From Candidatus Solincola jinzensis (lineage in GTDB: Bacteria > Actinomycetota > Geothermincolia > Geothermincolales > RBG-13-55-18): a stretch of DNA of 8,638 nucleotides. How positions within the stretch are numbered: position 1 is the stretch's first letter; each line of letters begins with the position of its first letter. The position numbers were made by a program, and so were the translations under genes. The DNA lies in assembly GCA_015711875.1 (NCBI GenBank), contig JACVJG010000089.1, positions 1 to 8,638 on the forward strand, written 5' to 3'. Positions 1-5,879 of this stretch are shown piece by piece. The notes beneath the pieces were generated by a model. The model had not been told where the DNA came from and made no database searches. It was given only the letters and a program-made list of their open reading frames with translations.

Positions 1-1
1 C

Positions 2-388
2 ATCCACAACCAGGAGAGCGCGGAGGAGGCCCGGGCCAAGGCGGAGCGGGTCATCTCCCAATTCAGGAAGCTCCTCCCCGAGGCCTGCTCCGTGCTCGAA
101 GAGGGTTTCGAGGAGACGCTCACCTTCTACTCCTATCCCAGAAAGCATTGGCGCCATATCCGTTCCAACAATCCTCTGGAGAGGCTCTTCCGCGAGGTGC
201 GCAGGCGTTCCCAGGTAGTTGGTGTTTTCCCCGACGTCACCTCGTGCCTGATGCTCGCCACCGCCAGGCTTAAATGGACCGAGGAGAGGCGCTGGGCAAA
301 GAAACGCTATATGGACATCGATCTGCTACTCGAGGACCTCATACATAAAGCGAAGGAGGTGAAGGCTACCAAAGCAAAGTCAGTATGA
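2..388 (+). CDS. IS256-family (Mutator-like) transposase, C-terminal part
   Basis: This frame is open from the first bases of the window to the TGA at 386-388, giving the last 128 or so residues of a DDE transposase that catalyses cut-and-paste or copy-paste movement of the element. The diagnostic block is SNNPLERLFREVRRRS at about 164-211. This is the conserved N-x-x-E-R-x-x-x-E-(I/V)-x-R-R signature of the IS256 family that carries the last acidic catalytic residue. It is followed by the usual VVGVFPD segment and the A-x-x-R-L-x-W-x-x-x-R-x-W tail. Family members are about 400 residues long, so the N-terminal two thirds, with the first two catalytic aspartates, lie left of the window. The visible part has no frameshift or stop, so the copy may be intact. 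GTG at 92 is only an internal codon, since the frame continues upstream of it. Confidence 0.93.
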   Translation: MHNQESAEEARAKAERVISQFRKLLPEACSVLEEGFEETLTFYSYPRKHWRHIRSNNPLERLFREVRRRSQVVGVFPDVTSCLMLATARLKWTEERRWAKKRYMDIDLLLEDLIHKAKEVKATKAKSV

Positions 389-410
389 GGGAGGCATGGC
401 AGAAAATGGT

Positions 411-432
411 TTTACACACTTTTGGTTGCACT
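411..432. repeat. Probable right terminal inverted repeat of the IS
   Basis: The stretch TTTACACACTTTTGGTTGCA lies 23 bases after the transposase stop, where an IS256-type right inverted repeat is expected. Its reverse complement contains GTGTGTAAA, a common feature of the tips of this family. The partner repeat is outside the window, so the boundaries are approximate. Confidence 0.55.
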
Positions 433-575
433 AACTACCAGAAAAACGCCGTACTAAAAGCGACGAATGCAGAAGAGGAAGGCAGCGGGGAGAGAGAGGA
501 AGAGATTGTCGGAAGCCGCCGGATATCCCTGCTCCGCGTGCCGCGAGGGGGCGCCAATCCAACCTTCGTCATGCC

Positions 576-599
576 GCCATCAATCAAAAGGTTGATGGC
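576..599. repeat. 8-bp perfect hairpin
   Basis: GCCATCAA at 576-583 pairs perfectly with TTGATGGC at 592-599 around an 8-base loop (TCAAAAGG). There is no following T-run on either strand, so it is not an ordinary intrinsic terminator. It lies about 90 bases upstream of the small zinc-ribbon reading frame and could be part of its leader, or a relic structure next to the IS. Confidence 0.5.
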
Positions 600-677
600 T
601 GCCGGGGCGCGAAAGGAAATACTGGCATTGTTTTACAAGAGTATGCTCGAAAAGGCTGTTGTCCTCTGGCATGGAAA

Positions 678-684
678 GGGGGAT
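678..684 (+). promoter_or_regulatory. Ribosome binding site of the small zinc-ribbon ORF
   Basis: The purine run AAAGGGGGAT ends seven bases before the ATG at 690. This good match to a Shine-Dalgarno sequence is one of the main reasons for taking the 71-codon frame as a real gene. Confidence 0.5.
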
Positions 685-689
685 AGGGC

Positions 690-905
690 ATGGCTGCAAG
701 CGATTGCAGGCGCTGCGGAAGCGCCGGATCCGTGGAGTTCGGGATGTGCCAGGTTTGTTATTGCGACCATTCGCGTGACGAAGTGGCAGCGGGCGAGCCG
801 GGCCCCTCATTAATCCTCGGACCTGATACGGGAGGCATAAAAGGGATGGGGCCGTGCGAGGCTCTTCCTAAAACCCTGTATCGCGCCAGCCTCATTTCCC
901 CTTGA
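690..905 (+). CDS. Candidate small zinc-ribbon protein
   Basis: This frame encodes 71 residues with a compact N-terminal CX2C-X10-CX2C motif: Cys6, Cys9, Cys20 and Cys23, in the context CRRCG...VEFGMCQVCY. Four cysteines spaced this way are the signature of a treble-clef or zinc-ribbon knuckle that binds one zinc ion. The gene family is not recognised and no function is assigned. The start is supported by a strong Shine-Dalgarno sequence seven bases upstream. After about residue 35 the sequence becomes rich in Gly, Pro and Ala without motifs, so the functional part may be only the first ~30 residues, or the tail may have been altered by a frameshift. The gene stands alone between the IS and the convergent surface-protein gene. 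It could also be a chance frame: the motif and ribosome binding site argue for it, the short length and featureless tail against. Confidence 0.5.
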   Translation: MAASDCRRCGSAGSVEFGMCQVCYCDHSRDEVAAGEPGPSLILGPDTGGIKGMGPCEALPKTLYRASLISP

Positions 906-1031
906 CTTCAGGGCGCGGTCAACGTGTCCCCGGCACGCTTTCCTGTTCCAATATCAACAACCGCGCATGCCGATGCTCTGCTTGAGGATTTCAGCCCGCA
1001 AGGCGGTTTTCAACCGGCTCTCATGCTGGTA
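906..1031. other. Convergent intergenic region
   Basis: These bases separate the ends of the small plus-strand ORF and the minus-strand surface-protein gene. A small hairpin, CGGTT-TTC-AACCG at 1004-1016, lies 16 bases beyond the surface-protein stop but has no T-run on either strand. No terminator is called for either gene. Confidence 0.5.
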
Positions 1032-3968
1032 TCACGCTCGAGGCCCTGACTTGCAACGGCGCCTGAGCCGCGACCGCGCCGCCCCCGCCGCGGACAGCAG
1101 GCCCATGAGCGCGCCGAACAGCAGGACCGCCGTGCCCGATCCCTGGCCGCAGGCCGGGTCGATCCAGAAGGCCTCGCGCATGCGCGCTCCCACCCCGTCG
1201 GGGTTGATGACCAACACGTCGTAACCGCCCGGCTCGGCCCCGAAGACCAGGAAGGAGCACCTCAAGAAGTCCGGAGTCGGGACACTTGCCCCGAGGCCGT
1301 CGATCACTCTGCCGCCTTTTCTGAGCTTGACCGTAGCGCCGGGCGTGAACCCGTTCCCACGCAGCTCTACCCCCACGAAGCCCGCGAACTGCGTGACCTC
1401 GTTGGGGGTTATGCTCATGAGGTAGAGGGGACTGGGGTTGGGCGTCACCGAAAACCCTCCCGGCAGGAGCGAAATGTTGCCGGCGTGGTCGGTGACCACC
1501 ACGTCGTAGGCGCCTTCCCAGAGGTCGTAAAGCTCGAAAAGGCAGGTCATGTGCTGCGCGGAATCCACGGTGGTGAAAGCGGCGTCGAGGCCGTATCCCG
1601 AAGACGCCTCTCGCAGCGACGCCTTCATGCCCGGCTGGAAGCCGCTTCCAGAGATACCCACCGTGACCACCGTACCCTGCACGCCGTTTGCGGGGTCGAC
1701 GGCGTCCACGCGCACGGGGTTCTCGAGCACCGTGAAGCCCCCGGGCAGCCTGGCCTCCTCCCCGTCGGGGTTGGCGAGCACCACGTCATAGACGCCGGGG
1801 TCCGCCTCGACGAGGTCGAGCACGCAGTGCACGCGGTCGTCGCCGTCGGGCCAGGCGGAGGCGGAAAGCACGGAGCCCTCGTTCTCCAGCCTCACGGATA
1901 GCCCCTCGCGGAAGCCGGTGCAGGAGAGGTCCGCTTCCACCAGGCCGTGGTTGTACCCCGACGTGGGGGCGATGGTGGAAATAGCCAGCGGCTCGGGGGT
2001 ATAGAGCTCCATGCCCTCCTCGAGCACGCAGCGCTGCCAGTCATAGGTGTTCGTCACCACCACATCGTAGAAACCGGCGTGGTATTTGGGGAAGTCGCTG
2101 AGGTCGAGCTTGAACTCGATACGGTCGGGGGAGACCACGGTGTAATCCATGATGGGGACGCTTCGATAGTCTCCCCAGAGCTCGACGGTGCAGCTCTCGC
2201 TGAAATGGGCGCCGGTGAGGGTGACCTCGGTTATCTCCTTGATGATGGCGCGCGAGGGCTCCACGCCCGCTATCTCGGGGGGCCACAGGTCAAGCCAGGC
2301 GTCGAGCCTGACACGGTTCCCCGGTTTGGGATAAAAGATGTCTGCGGACGCGAAATCCGCCTTGTCCGCGTGCCATTCCGTGCGGTAGGCATCCCCGGGG
2401 TCGAAGAACTCGACCTTGCATTGGTGGATTGCCGATTCCGAGGTTATATGATAGGCCCCGTTTTCATCCGTAAGAGCCGTCGCCAGCGGGTTGCCATCAA
2501 GGTCGTACAGCGAGACGCGGATACCCTCGATATAGGTTGCATTGCCGGCGTACCCCACGAAGCCCTCCACTATGGTCGTCTCCTCCACGGTGAAGGTCAC
2601 TGGATCGGAGGCGCCGCCCCCCGTGACCACTGTCACCTCCACCGGCCCGGGGGTGACTCCCTCCGGCACCTCGCACACGATCTCGTTATCCGACCATGAG
2701 TCTATGGGCGCGTTGATGCCCCCGAAGCGCACGGCGTAGAAGGACTTGCGCTCGCCAAAACCGCTTCCCTTGAGGGTGACGGTATCCCCGGCCATTCCTG
2801 AGGAGGGGTAGAGGGCTTCGATCTGCGGCACGGGCTCCCAACCCCCGTCGGTGGTGTGCATGATGAAGCCCTGTCCGAATTCGCCGGCGTTGGTGGGATT
2901 GCATCCGCATGCCCACGCCGTGAGCCCGTCGGCGGCTGAGAGGGCGGTGGGGGTGGCGGGGGTTTCCGCCTGCGTCGTCCATGTGGCCCCCCCGTCATCG
3001 CTCCTGTGGATGCCGCTGAAAGCGAAGAACGGGCTCGCCGCCAACCAGGCGGTCTTACCGTCGAGGGCGCAGAAGCCGCAACCGGCGTAGGTCCAGAAGC
3101 CGATGGCGGTGGGGTGGAATTCCCAGCTCGCGCCCCCATCCGGGGAGCGGAGGATCTCGGTGCGGGTGTTAAAGGGCACGGCCAGGTCCGCGCGCAGCGA
3201 AGCCACCCACACGTTCAGGGGGTCGGGAGCGGACACCTTGAAATACGCATATCCTCCCTCGCCGTGTTCCTGCCAGCTCTCCCCTCCGTCCTCCGTCTTC
3301 ATCAGGGTGCCGGCAACCACCGCGGGAACCTGCGGCCAGACCATGCCGGGGGAGAAAAACCCGCCCGAGGCCCAGCAGGTGTTTTCGTCCACGGCGGAAA
3401 CGCCGGTCAGGGGGCAGGGGATACCCGTGGCCTGTACCTCCCAGGTCTCACCCCCGTTGGCGGTCTTGACGATGAAGCCGTTGAAGCTCGTGCCCGAGGA
3501 CGTGGAATACCCCACCGCCCAACAGGTACGCTCGTCCACAGAGGAGATGTCCGTAACGTAATAACCACCGGCGGCGATCTTCACCTCCCAGGTATCGCCG
3601 CCGTTTTCCGTCTTGAGGACACAGCCGTATCCGCCAGCCCAGCAGACCTCATCGCTTACGGCGGAGGCGCAGGTTAGTAAAGTGGGGTAGGCCGGGTAGG
3701 AGGGCGTCCAGGAGGCGCCGCCGTCCGTGGTCCTCAGCGCGAGGGGCTGTGGTGTTTCGCCCGTCGTCCTACCCACCGCCCAGCAGGTCATGGTGTCGAC
3801 GGCCGAGATGCCGAAGAGGCTCACCCCCTCATCGTGATACTGTACAAACCACCCCTGCTCTTCCTCGGCTCTCGCCCTCTCGGGCGCATGCAAAGCGGGC
3901 GGAAGACAGGCGGCCAGGAGGATGAGGAGGAAGATCGTAGCAGCACGGCCGAGGTTTTTCCTTGACAT
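1032..3968 (-). CDS. Exported Asp-box beta-propeller / multi-TIG surface protein with C-terminal sorting-type tail
   Basis: This 978-residue protein is predicted to act outside the membrane. Residues 1-9 are basic and 11-20 hydrophobic, ending in LAAC (Cys21), a perfect lipobox. A signal peptidase I site after ARA (residue 34) is the alternative. Residues ~50-379 form seven repeats, each with a core like ISAVDTMTCWAVG (54, 101, 141, 190, 245, 299, 343) and an Asp box such as TTDGGASW (80, 120, 169, 225, 275, 323; degenerate at 372). This is the pattern of a seven-bladed YCF48/BNR-like propeller. A TIG (IPT) domain follows at ~381-462, a carboxypeptidase-regulatory/Cna-B-like domain at ~465-560, then four TIG-like domains at ~563-655, 660-749, 750-842 and 846-937. 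Each of these four ends in a GxYDVVV-type strand (631, 724, 818, 913). The tail has ACGQGSG at 939-945, a hydrophobic segment at ~946-964 and an Arg-rich end. No catalytic domain is seen; binding or adhesion is inferred. The start is set by GAGGGGG nine bases upstream and by the signal peptide. Confidence 0.93.
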   Translation of the reverse strand: MSRKNLGRAATIFLLILLAACLPPALHAPERARAEEEQGWFVQYHDEGVSLFGISAVDTMTCWAVGRTTGETPQPLALRTTDGGASWTPSYPAYPTLLTCASAVSDEVCWAGGYGCVLKTENGGDTWEVKIAAGGYYVTDISSVDERTCWAVGYSTSSGTSFNGFIVKTANGGETWEVQATGIPCPLTGVSAVDENTCWASGGFFSPGMVWPQVPAVVAGTLMKTEDGGESWQEHGEGGYAYFKVSAPDPLNVWVASLRADLAVPFNTRTEILRSPDGGASWEFHPTAIGFWTYAGCGFCALDGKTAWLAASPFFAFSGIHRSDDGGATWTTQAETPATPTALSAADGLTAWACGCNPTNAGEFGQGFIMHTTDGGWEPVPQIEALYPSSGMAGDTVTLKGSGFGERKSFYAVRFGGINAPIDSWSDNEIVCEVPEGVTPGPVEVTVVTGGGASDPVTFTVEETTIVEGFVGYAGNATYIEGIRVSLYDLDGNPLATALTDENGAYHITSESAIHQCKVEFFDPGDAYRTEWHADKADFASADIFYPKPGNRVRLDAWLDLWPPEIAGVEPSRAIIKEITEVTLTGAHFSESCTVELWGDYRSVPIMDYTVVSPDRIEFKLDLSDFPKYHAGFYDVVVTNTYDWQRCVLEEGMELYTPEPLAISTIAPTSGYNHGLVEADLSCTGFREGLSVRLENEGSVLSASAWPDGDDRVHCVLDLVEADPGVYDVVLANPDGEEARLPGGFTVLENPVRVDAVDPANGVQGTVVTVGISGSGFQPGMKASLREASSGYGLDAAFTTVDSAQHMTCLFELYDLWEGAYDVVVTDHAGNISLLPGGFSVTPNPSPLYLMSITPNEVTQFAGFVGVELRGNGFTPGATVKLRKGGRVIDGLGASVPTPDFLRCSFLVFGAEPGGYDVLVINPDGVGARMREAFWIDPACGQGSGTAVLLFGALMGLLSAAGAARSRLRRRCKSGPRA
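1035..1157 (-). other. Cys-Gly C-terminal sorting-type anchor of the surface protein
   Basis: The last 41 residues comprise a short motif ACGQGSG with Cys940, a hydrophobic helix of about 20 residues (AVLLFGALMGLLSAAGAA) and a basic cluster RSRLRRR. This tripartite layout is shared by C-terminal protein-sorting signals. The Cys-Gly start recalls the CGP-CTERM, MYXO-CTERM and Synergist-CTERM classes, which carry an invariant cysteine, more than the LPXTG class. It does not match any of these exactly from memory. A plain tail anchor is the alternative reading. Confidence 0.6.
2832..3819 (-). repeat. Seven-fold protein repeat (Asp-box propeller blades)
   Basis: This DNA encodes seven diverged copies of a 40-55 residue unit in the surface protein. 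Each unit has a strand of the form (I/V)S(A/S)xDxxTCWAxG followed 20-35 residues later by an Asp box xxDGGxxW. Start-to-start spacings of the first strand are 47, 40, 49, 55, 54 and 44 residues. The first four copies keep the Cys-Trp pair of the core; the last three replace the Cys by Val or Ala. In the seventh copy the Asp box is shortened so that Trp directly follows Gly-Gly. Confidence 0.85.
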
Positions 3969-3977
3969 CTCTCTTTA

Positions 3978-3984
3978 CCCCCTC
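3978..3984 (-). promoter_or_regulatory. Ribosome binding site of the surface-protein gene
   Basis: Read on the minus strand this is GAGGGGG, nine bases before the ATG at 3968-3966. It supports that ATG, which directly precedes the basic-hydrophobic signal peptide. Confidence 0.75.
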
Positions 3985-4282
3985 TCATAAGCGATCCCAG
4001 AAGGACGGGAAAAACGGAAAACGCCTGTTGCGGTACTGGTCCTGCCCTCCCCATGGTGCGCTGCGCCTCCTCGCTCGGCCCCGGTGCGACCCGCAATACG
4101 CGGGCCAGCTCATATGTGGGAGAAATTGCCACGCGATTCCACGATGGCCCATGCGCCCGAAAAGGATCGAGTACCCGTAGAAGATCCGCAGGATTTCGTT
4201 CAGAGCATGAAAAGGAGAAAACCATAACCCCCAGCATGACTTTCGCCTAGACATTTACCGGCAAGCTGTATGATTTTAACCC

Positions 4283-4311
4283 ATGGTAACATAGGGCCTG
4301 CTGCATGTCAA
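4283..4311 (-). promoter_or_regulatory. Candidate sigma-70-type promoter for the surface-protein gene
   Basis: On the minus strand the -35 box is TTGACA (4311-4306, exact consensus) and the -10 box is TACCAT (4288-4283, four of six), separated by exactly 17 bases. Transcription would begin near 4276, leaving an untranslated leader of about 300 nt before the ATG at 3968. The exact -35 and ideal spacing favour it; the mediocre -10 and the distance from the gene are the weak points. Confidence 0.45.
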
Positions 4312-4354
4312 AACCGGCGCGGCTCGGCTTCTTCGACCTAAGGCGACCATCGCG

Positions 4355-4366
4355 ACGCCATGGCGT
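4355..4366. promoter_or_regulatory. 12-bp palindrome, possible operator
   Basis: ACGCCATGGCGT is a perfect dyad located 44 bases upstream of the -35 box of the candidate minus-strand promoter. Palindromes of this size can be dimeric regulator sites. In GC-rich DNA it may also be chance. Confidence 0.25.
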
Positions 4367-4426
4367 TCATGGACATGGGGGAATGGGAAAAAGTAGCACA
4401 GGGATAGCGCGCGGTAGCCCTGGAAA

Positions 4427-4444
4427 GCCGCATCGGGTTGCGGC
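4427..4444. repeat. 6-bp perfect hairpin
   Basis: GCCGCA at 4427-4432 pairs with TGCGGC at 4439-4444 around a six-base loop. It is not followed by a T-run, so it is not called as a terminator. Confidence 0.35.
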
Positions 4445-4706
4445 GGCGGCTCTCCACGTACGGAGGGCGCGGGTAAAAAGCCTTTGAATAAAAGCTGTGA
4501 TGCTCCGGGAGGAAAAGACGGGGTTGAGACCCGGTCCCCAAGAGATGATCGCCTCACCGCATGAAGCACGGCGCCGGTGGGGGAAGCGACGCGTTTTGCC
4601 GCTGTCTTTGCTCGCGCTTGGCACGGAGCGAAGCGGGAAGGCCAAATGGGAAAGCAGAGCGAATGATAGAATGGGCGTAAGGTAAGGCGAGATCGCCGGG
4701 GGCGAG

Positions 4707-5669
4707 ATGGAACTCATGGGTTTTGGCGAGGGCTGGCTGGGAGAGATACTTGGCGCCGCCAGGGTGTCCGGCGAGATAAGGGATAAGGTGCGCTCCCGCA
4801 TATCGTCCCTCGAGGAAGGCGGAAAAGGCCGACTGGAAGCTGAATGGAAGACCATCGACGGCCTGCTGGAAAAGGGAAGGACGGGGGAGGCGCTCGAGGA
4901 GGCCATGGGAACGGTGGCCTGGCTGGCGGGGGAACTGCACGAAATGCTGGGCGACGGCGCGGCGGTGCTGGAGAGGCCGTTCAGTCCCTTCCTCATCAAA
5001 GATAGCGAGGTAAGGGCGGTGCTCCATCCCTCCAGGGATGTGCACGAGATGGCGCGCTCGCGGGACGAGCTGGACGTGATGCGGGCCCTAGAGCTCATAA
5101 ACGACGCCCGGCGCCTCCTGGCCAGCTGGGGCGCGGGGTCATGGGGCAGAAAGCCGCACGAGCTCATCCCGCGCCTGGAGGAGGACGTGGAAGGCCTGCG
5201 CAGGACCTACGCGGAGCTGCCGGGAGATGAAGGCCTGGGGGGAGAGGACCTCGAAAAGGAGATAGAGCTCGCGGACCGCTTTGCCACCATGGCCACCCGC
5301 TTCGCTCATGACCTCATGGAGCTGCACGCCCTTAACGCCGTAAACCCCGAGGTGCGCATGCGCTTCGAGATCCTGTGGGACAACGTGAAGCAGCTCGAGG
5401 AGGAAGGAGACGTGCAGGCGGCGGCCCTTGAGGCCCTGCAGGTGCTGGAGGAAGGCTTCGAGATGGCGGGAATGGGCGGGGGCGATACCCTTGAGAAGAT
5501 CGATATGCTGTACGACTTCTTCAGCGAGGTAGAGGAATTGAGAAGCGCCGTCGACCGCCTCACCGAGGTCTTGCGCGACGGAAGGGAGAGTATCGGCGGG
5601 GAGGAAGGGCGCAGCTATATCGATGCCATCGGCAGGGCGCTCTCGGACATGCGGCTCAAGCCGGCTTGA
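4707..5669 (+). CDS. Helical protein of unknown function, internally duplicated
   Basis: This gene encodes 320 residues and I do not recognise its family. The protein is rich in Glu, Leu, Ala, Arg and Met, with heptad-like helical runs throughout. It contains no cysteine, signal peptide or membrane segment, so it should be a soluble cytoplasmic alpha-helical protein. Residues 42-66 (R.E..W..I..L.E.G....A..EA) match residues 219-243 without gaps at an offset of 177. Shared positions include Arg42/219, Glu44/221, Trp47/224, Glu55/232, Gly57/234 and Ala66/243. Weaker similarity continues to ~138/315, suggesting two homologous helical halves around a middle region (~139-218). The start is the first ATG after an in-frame TAA at 4683, with a G-run (4698-4702) four bases before it; a second ATG at residue 4 is possible. 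It is divergent from the surface-protein gene and 323 bases ahead of the DHH-CBS fusion gene, so co-transcription is uncertain. Sustained GC-rich codon use and the duplication support a real gene. Confidence 0.82.
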   Translation: MELMGFGEGWLGEILGAARVSGEIRDKVRSRISSLEEGGKGRLEAEWKTIDGLLEKGRTGEALEEAMGTVAWLAGELHEMLGDGAAVLERPFSPFLIKDSEVRAVLHPSRDVHEMARSRDELDVMRALELINDARRLLASWGAGSWGRKPHELIPRLEEDVEGLRRTYAELPGDEGLGGEDLEKEIELADRFATMATRFAHDLMELHALNAVNPEVRMRFEILWDNVKQLEEEGDVQAAALEALQVLEEGFEMAGMGGGDTLEKIDMLYDFFSEVEELRSAVDRLTEVLRDGRESIGGEEGRSYIDAIGRALSDMRLKPA

Positions 5670-5879
5670 AGTCTGCGGGGCGCTTGGCCGCGGAGAGCGA
5701 CCGCGCGCATGGGGCAGCCTCCCCGGGCGCGCCGGCGCCGTCCGGTGTTGAACGCGGGAAAGCCTTCCCCAAAACCCAGGTGCCACACGGCGGATCCCGC
5801 GGAGGAACCTTTTTGCTGAAGCCGCTTCATACCTGATGAGCGGAGGCGGGATGCGACCCTTGTGACGGGATGGCGCAAG

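Larger units (their letters stand above)
1..435 (+). mobile_element. Right (3') end of an IS256-family insertion sequence
   Basis: The element enters from the left edge of the window, so only the end of its transposase gene and its right flank are visible. After the transposase stop at 386-388 comes a short AT-richer stretch containing TTTACACACTTTTGG at 411-425. Read inward from the outside this is GTGTGTAAA, a pattern typical of IS256-family terminal inverted repeats. The exact outer tip is not certain; 425-435 is a best guess, because the left repeat and the target duplication that would fix it lie outside the window. The sequence beyond the end returns to GC-rich host-like composition. 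Confidence 0.75.
436..689. other. Gene-poor flank between the IS end and the small ORF
   Basis: No convincing gene is seen here. An open frame running from 385 through this region (385-813) begins inside the transposase stop and reads through the IS terminus, so it is not credible as a gene. The one structural feature is a perfect 8-bp hairpin at 576-599. No riboswitch core, tRNA or clear promoter was recognised. Confidence 0.6.
3985..4706. other. Long divergent intergenic region
   Basis: About 720 bases separate the surface-protein gene (-) from the helical-protein gene (+). Open frames of 60-100 codons occur on both strands but none has a recognisable motif or a good ribosome binding site. 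The region holds a plausible minus-strand promoter (4283-4311), a 12-bp palindrome (4355-4366), and hairpins at 4090-4104 (CCCGC/GCGGG) and 4427-4444 (GCCGCA/TGCGGC). I looked for c-di-GMP, cobalamin and similar riboswitch cores in the presumed leader and did not recognise one. No tRNA was seen. Confidence 0.6.

Noticed and set aside
385..813. 142-codon plus-strand open frame after the transposase
   Set aside because: It starts inside the transposase stop, runs through the IS terminus and then overlaps the zinc-ribbon frame. It has no motif and no ribosome binding site of its own.
1004..1016. Hairpin CGGTT-TTC-AACCG as terminator of the surface-protein gene
   Set aside because: Five-base stem with a three-base loop and no T-run on either strand.
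1947..2699. 250-codon plus-strand open frame opposite the surface-protein gene
   Set aside because: It lies wholly within the TIG-coding region on the other strand. Its His/Gly/Val-rich composition is typical of an antisense shadow in GC-rich DNA and it shows no domain.
3985..4254. 89-codon minus-strand frame just downstream of the candidate promoter
   Set aside because: Its ATG has no Shine-Dalgarno and the product shows no motif. The region is better read as an untranslated leader.
3985..4276. A c-di-GMP, cobalamin or other known riboswitch in the surface-protein leader
   Set aside because: I looked for the conserved cores of these classes on the minus strand and found none. A covariance search would be needed to exclude distant variants.
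4618..4672. Promoter for the helical-protein gene using TTGGCA (4618) and TAGAAT (4667)
   Set aside because: The boxes are 43 bases apart instead of about 17, and no better -35 lies at the right distance from TAGAAT.
4367..5167. 266-codon minus-strand open frame rich in Ser and Pro
   Set aside because: Low-complexity Ser/Pro/Arg composition, antisense to the first half of the helical-protein gene, no recognisable domain.
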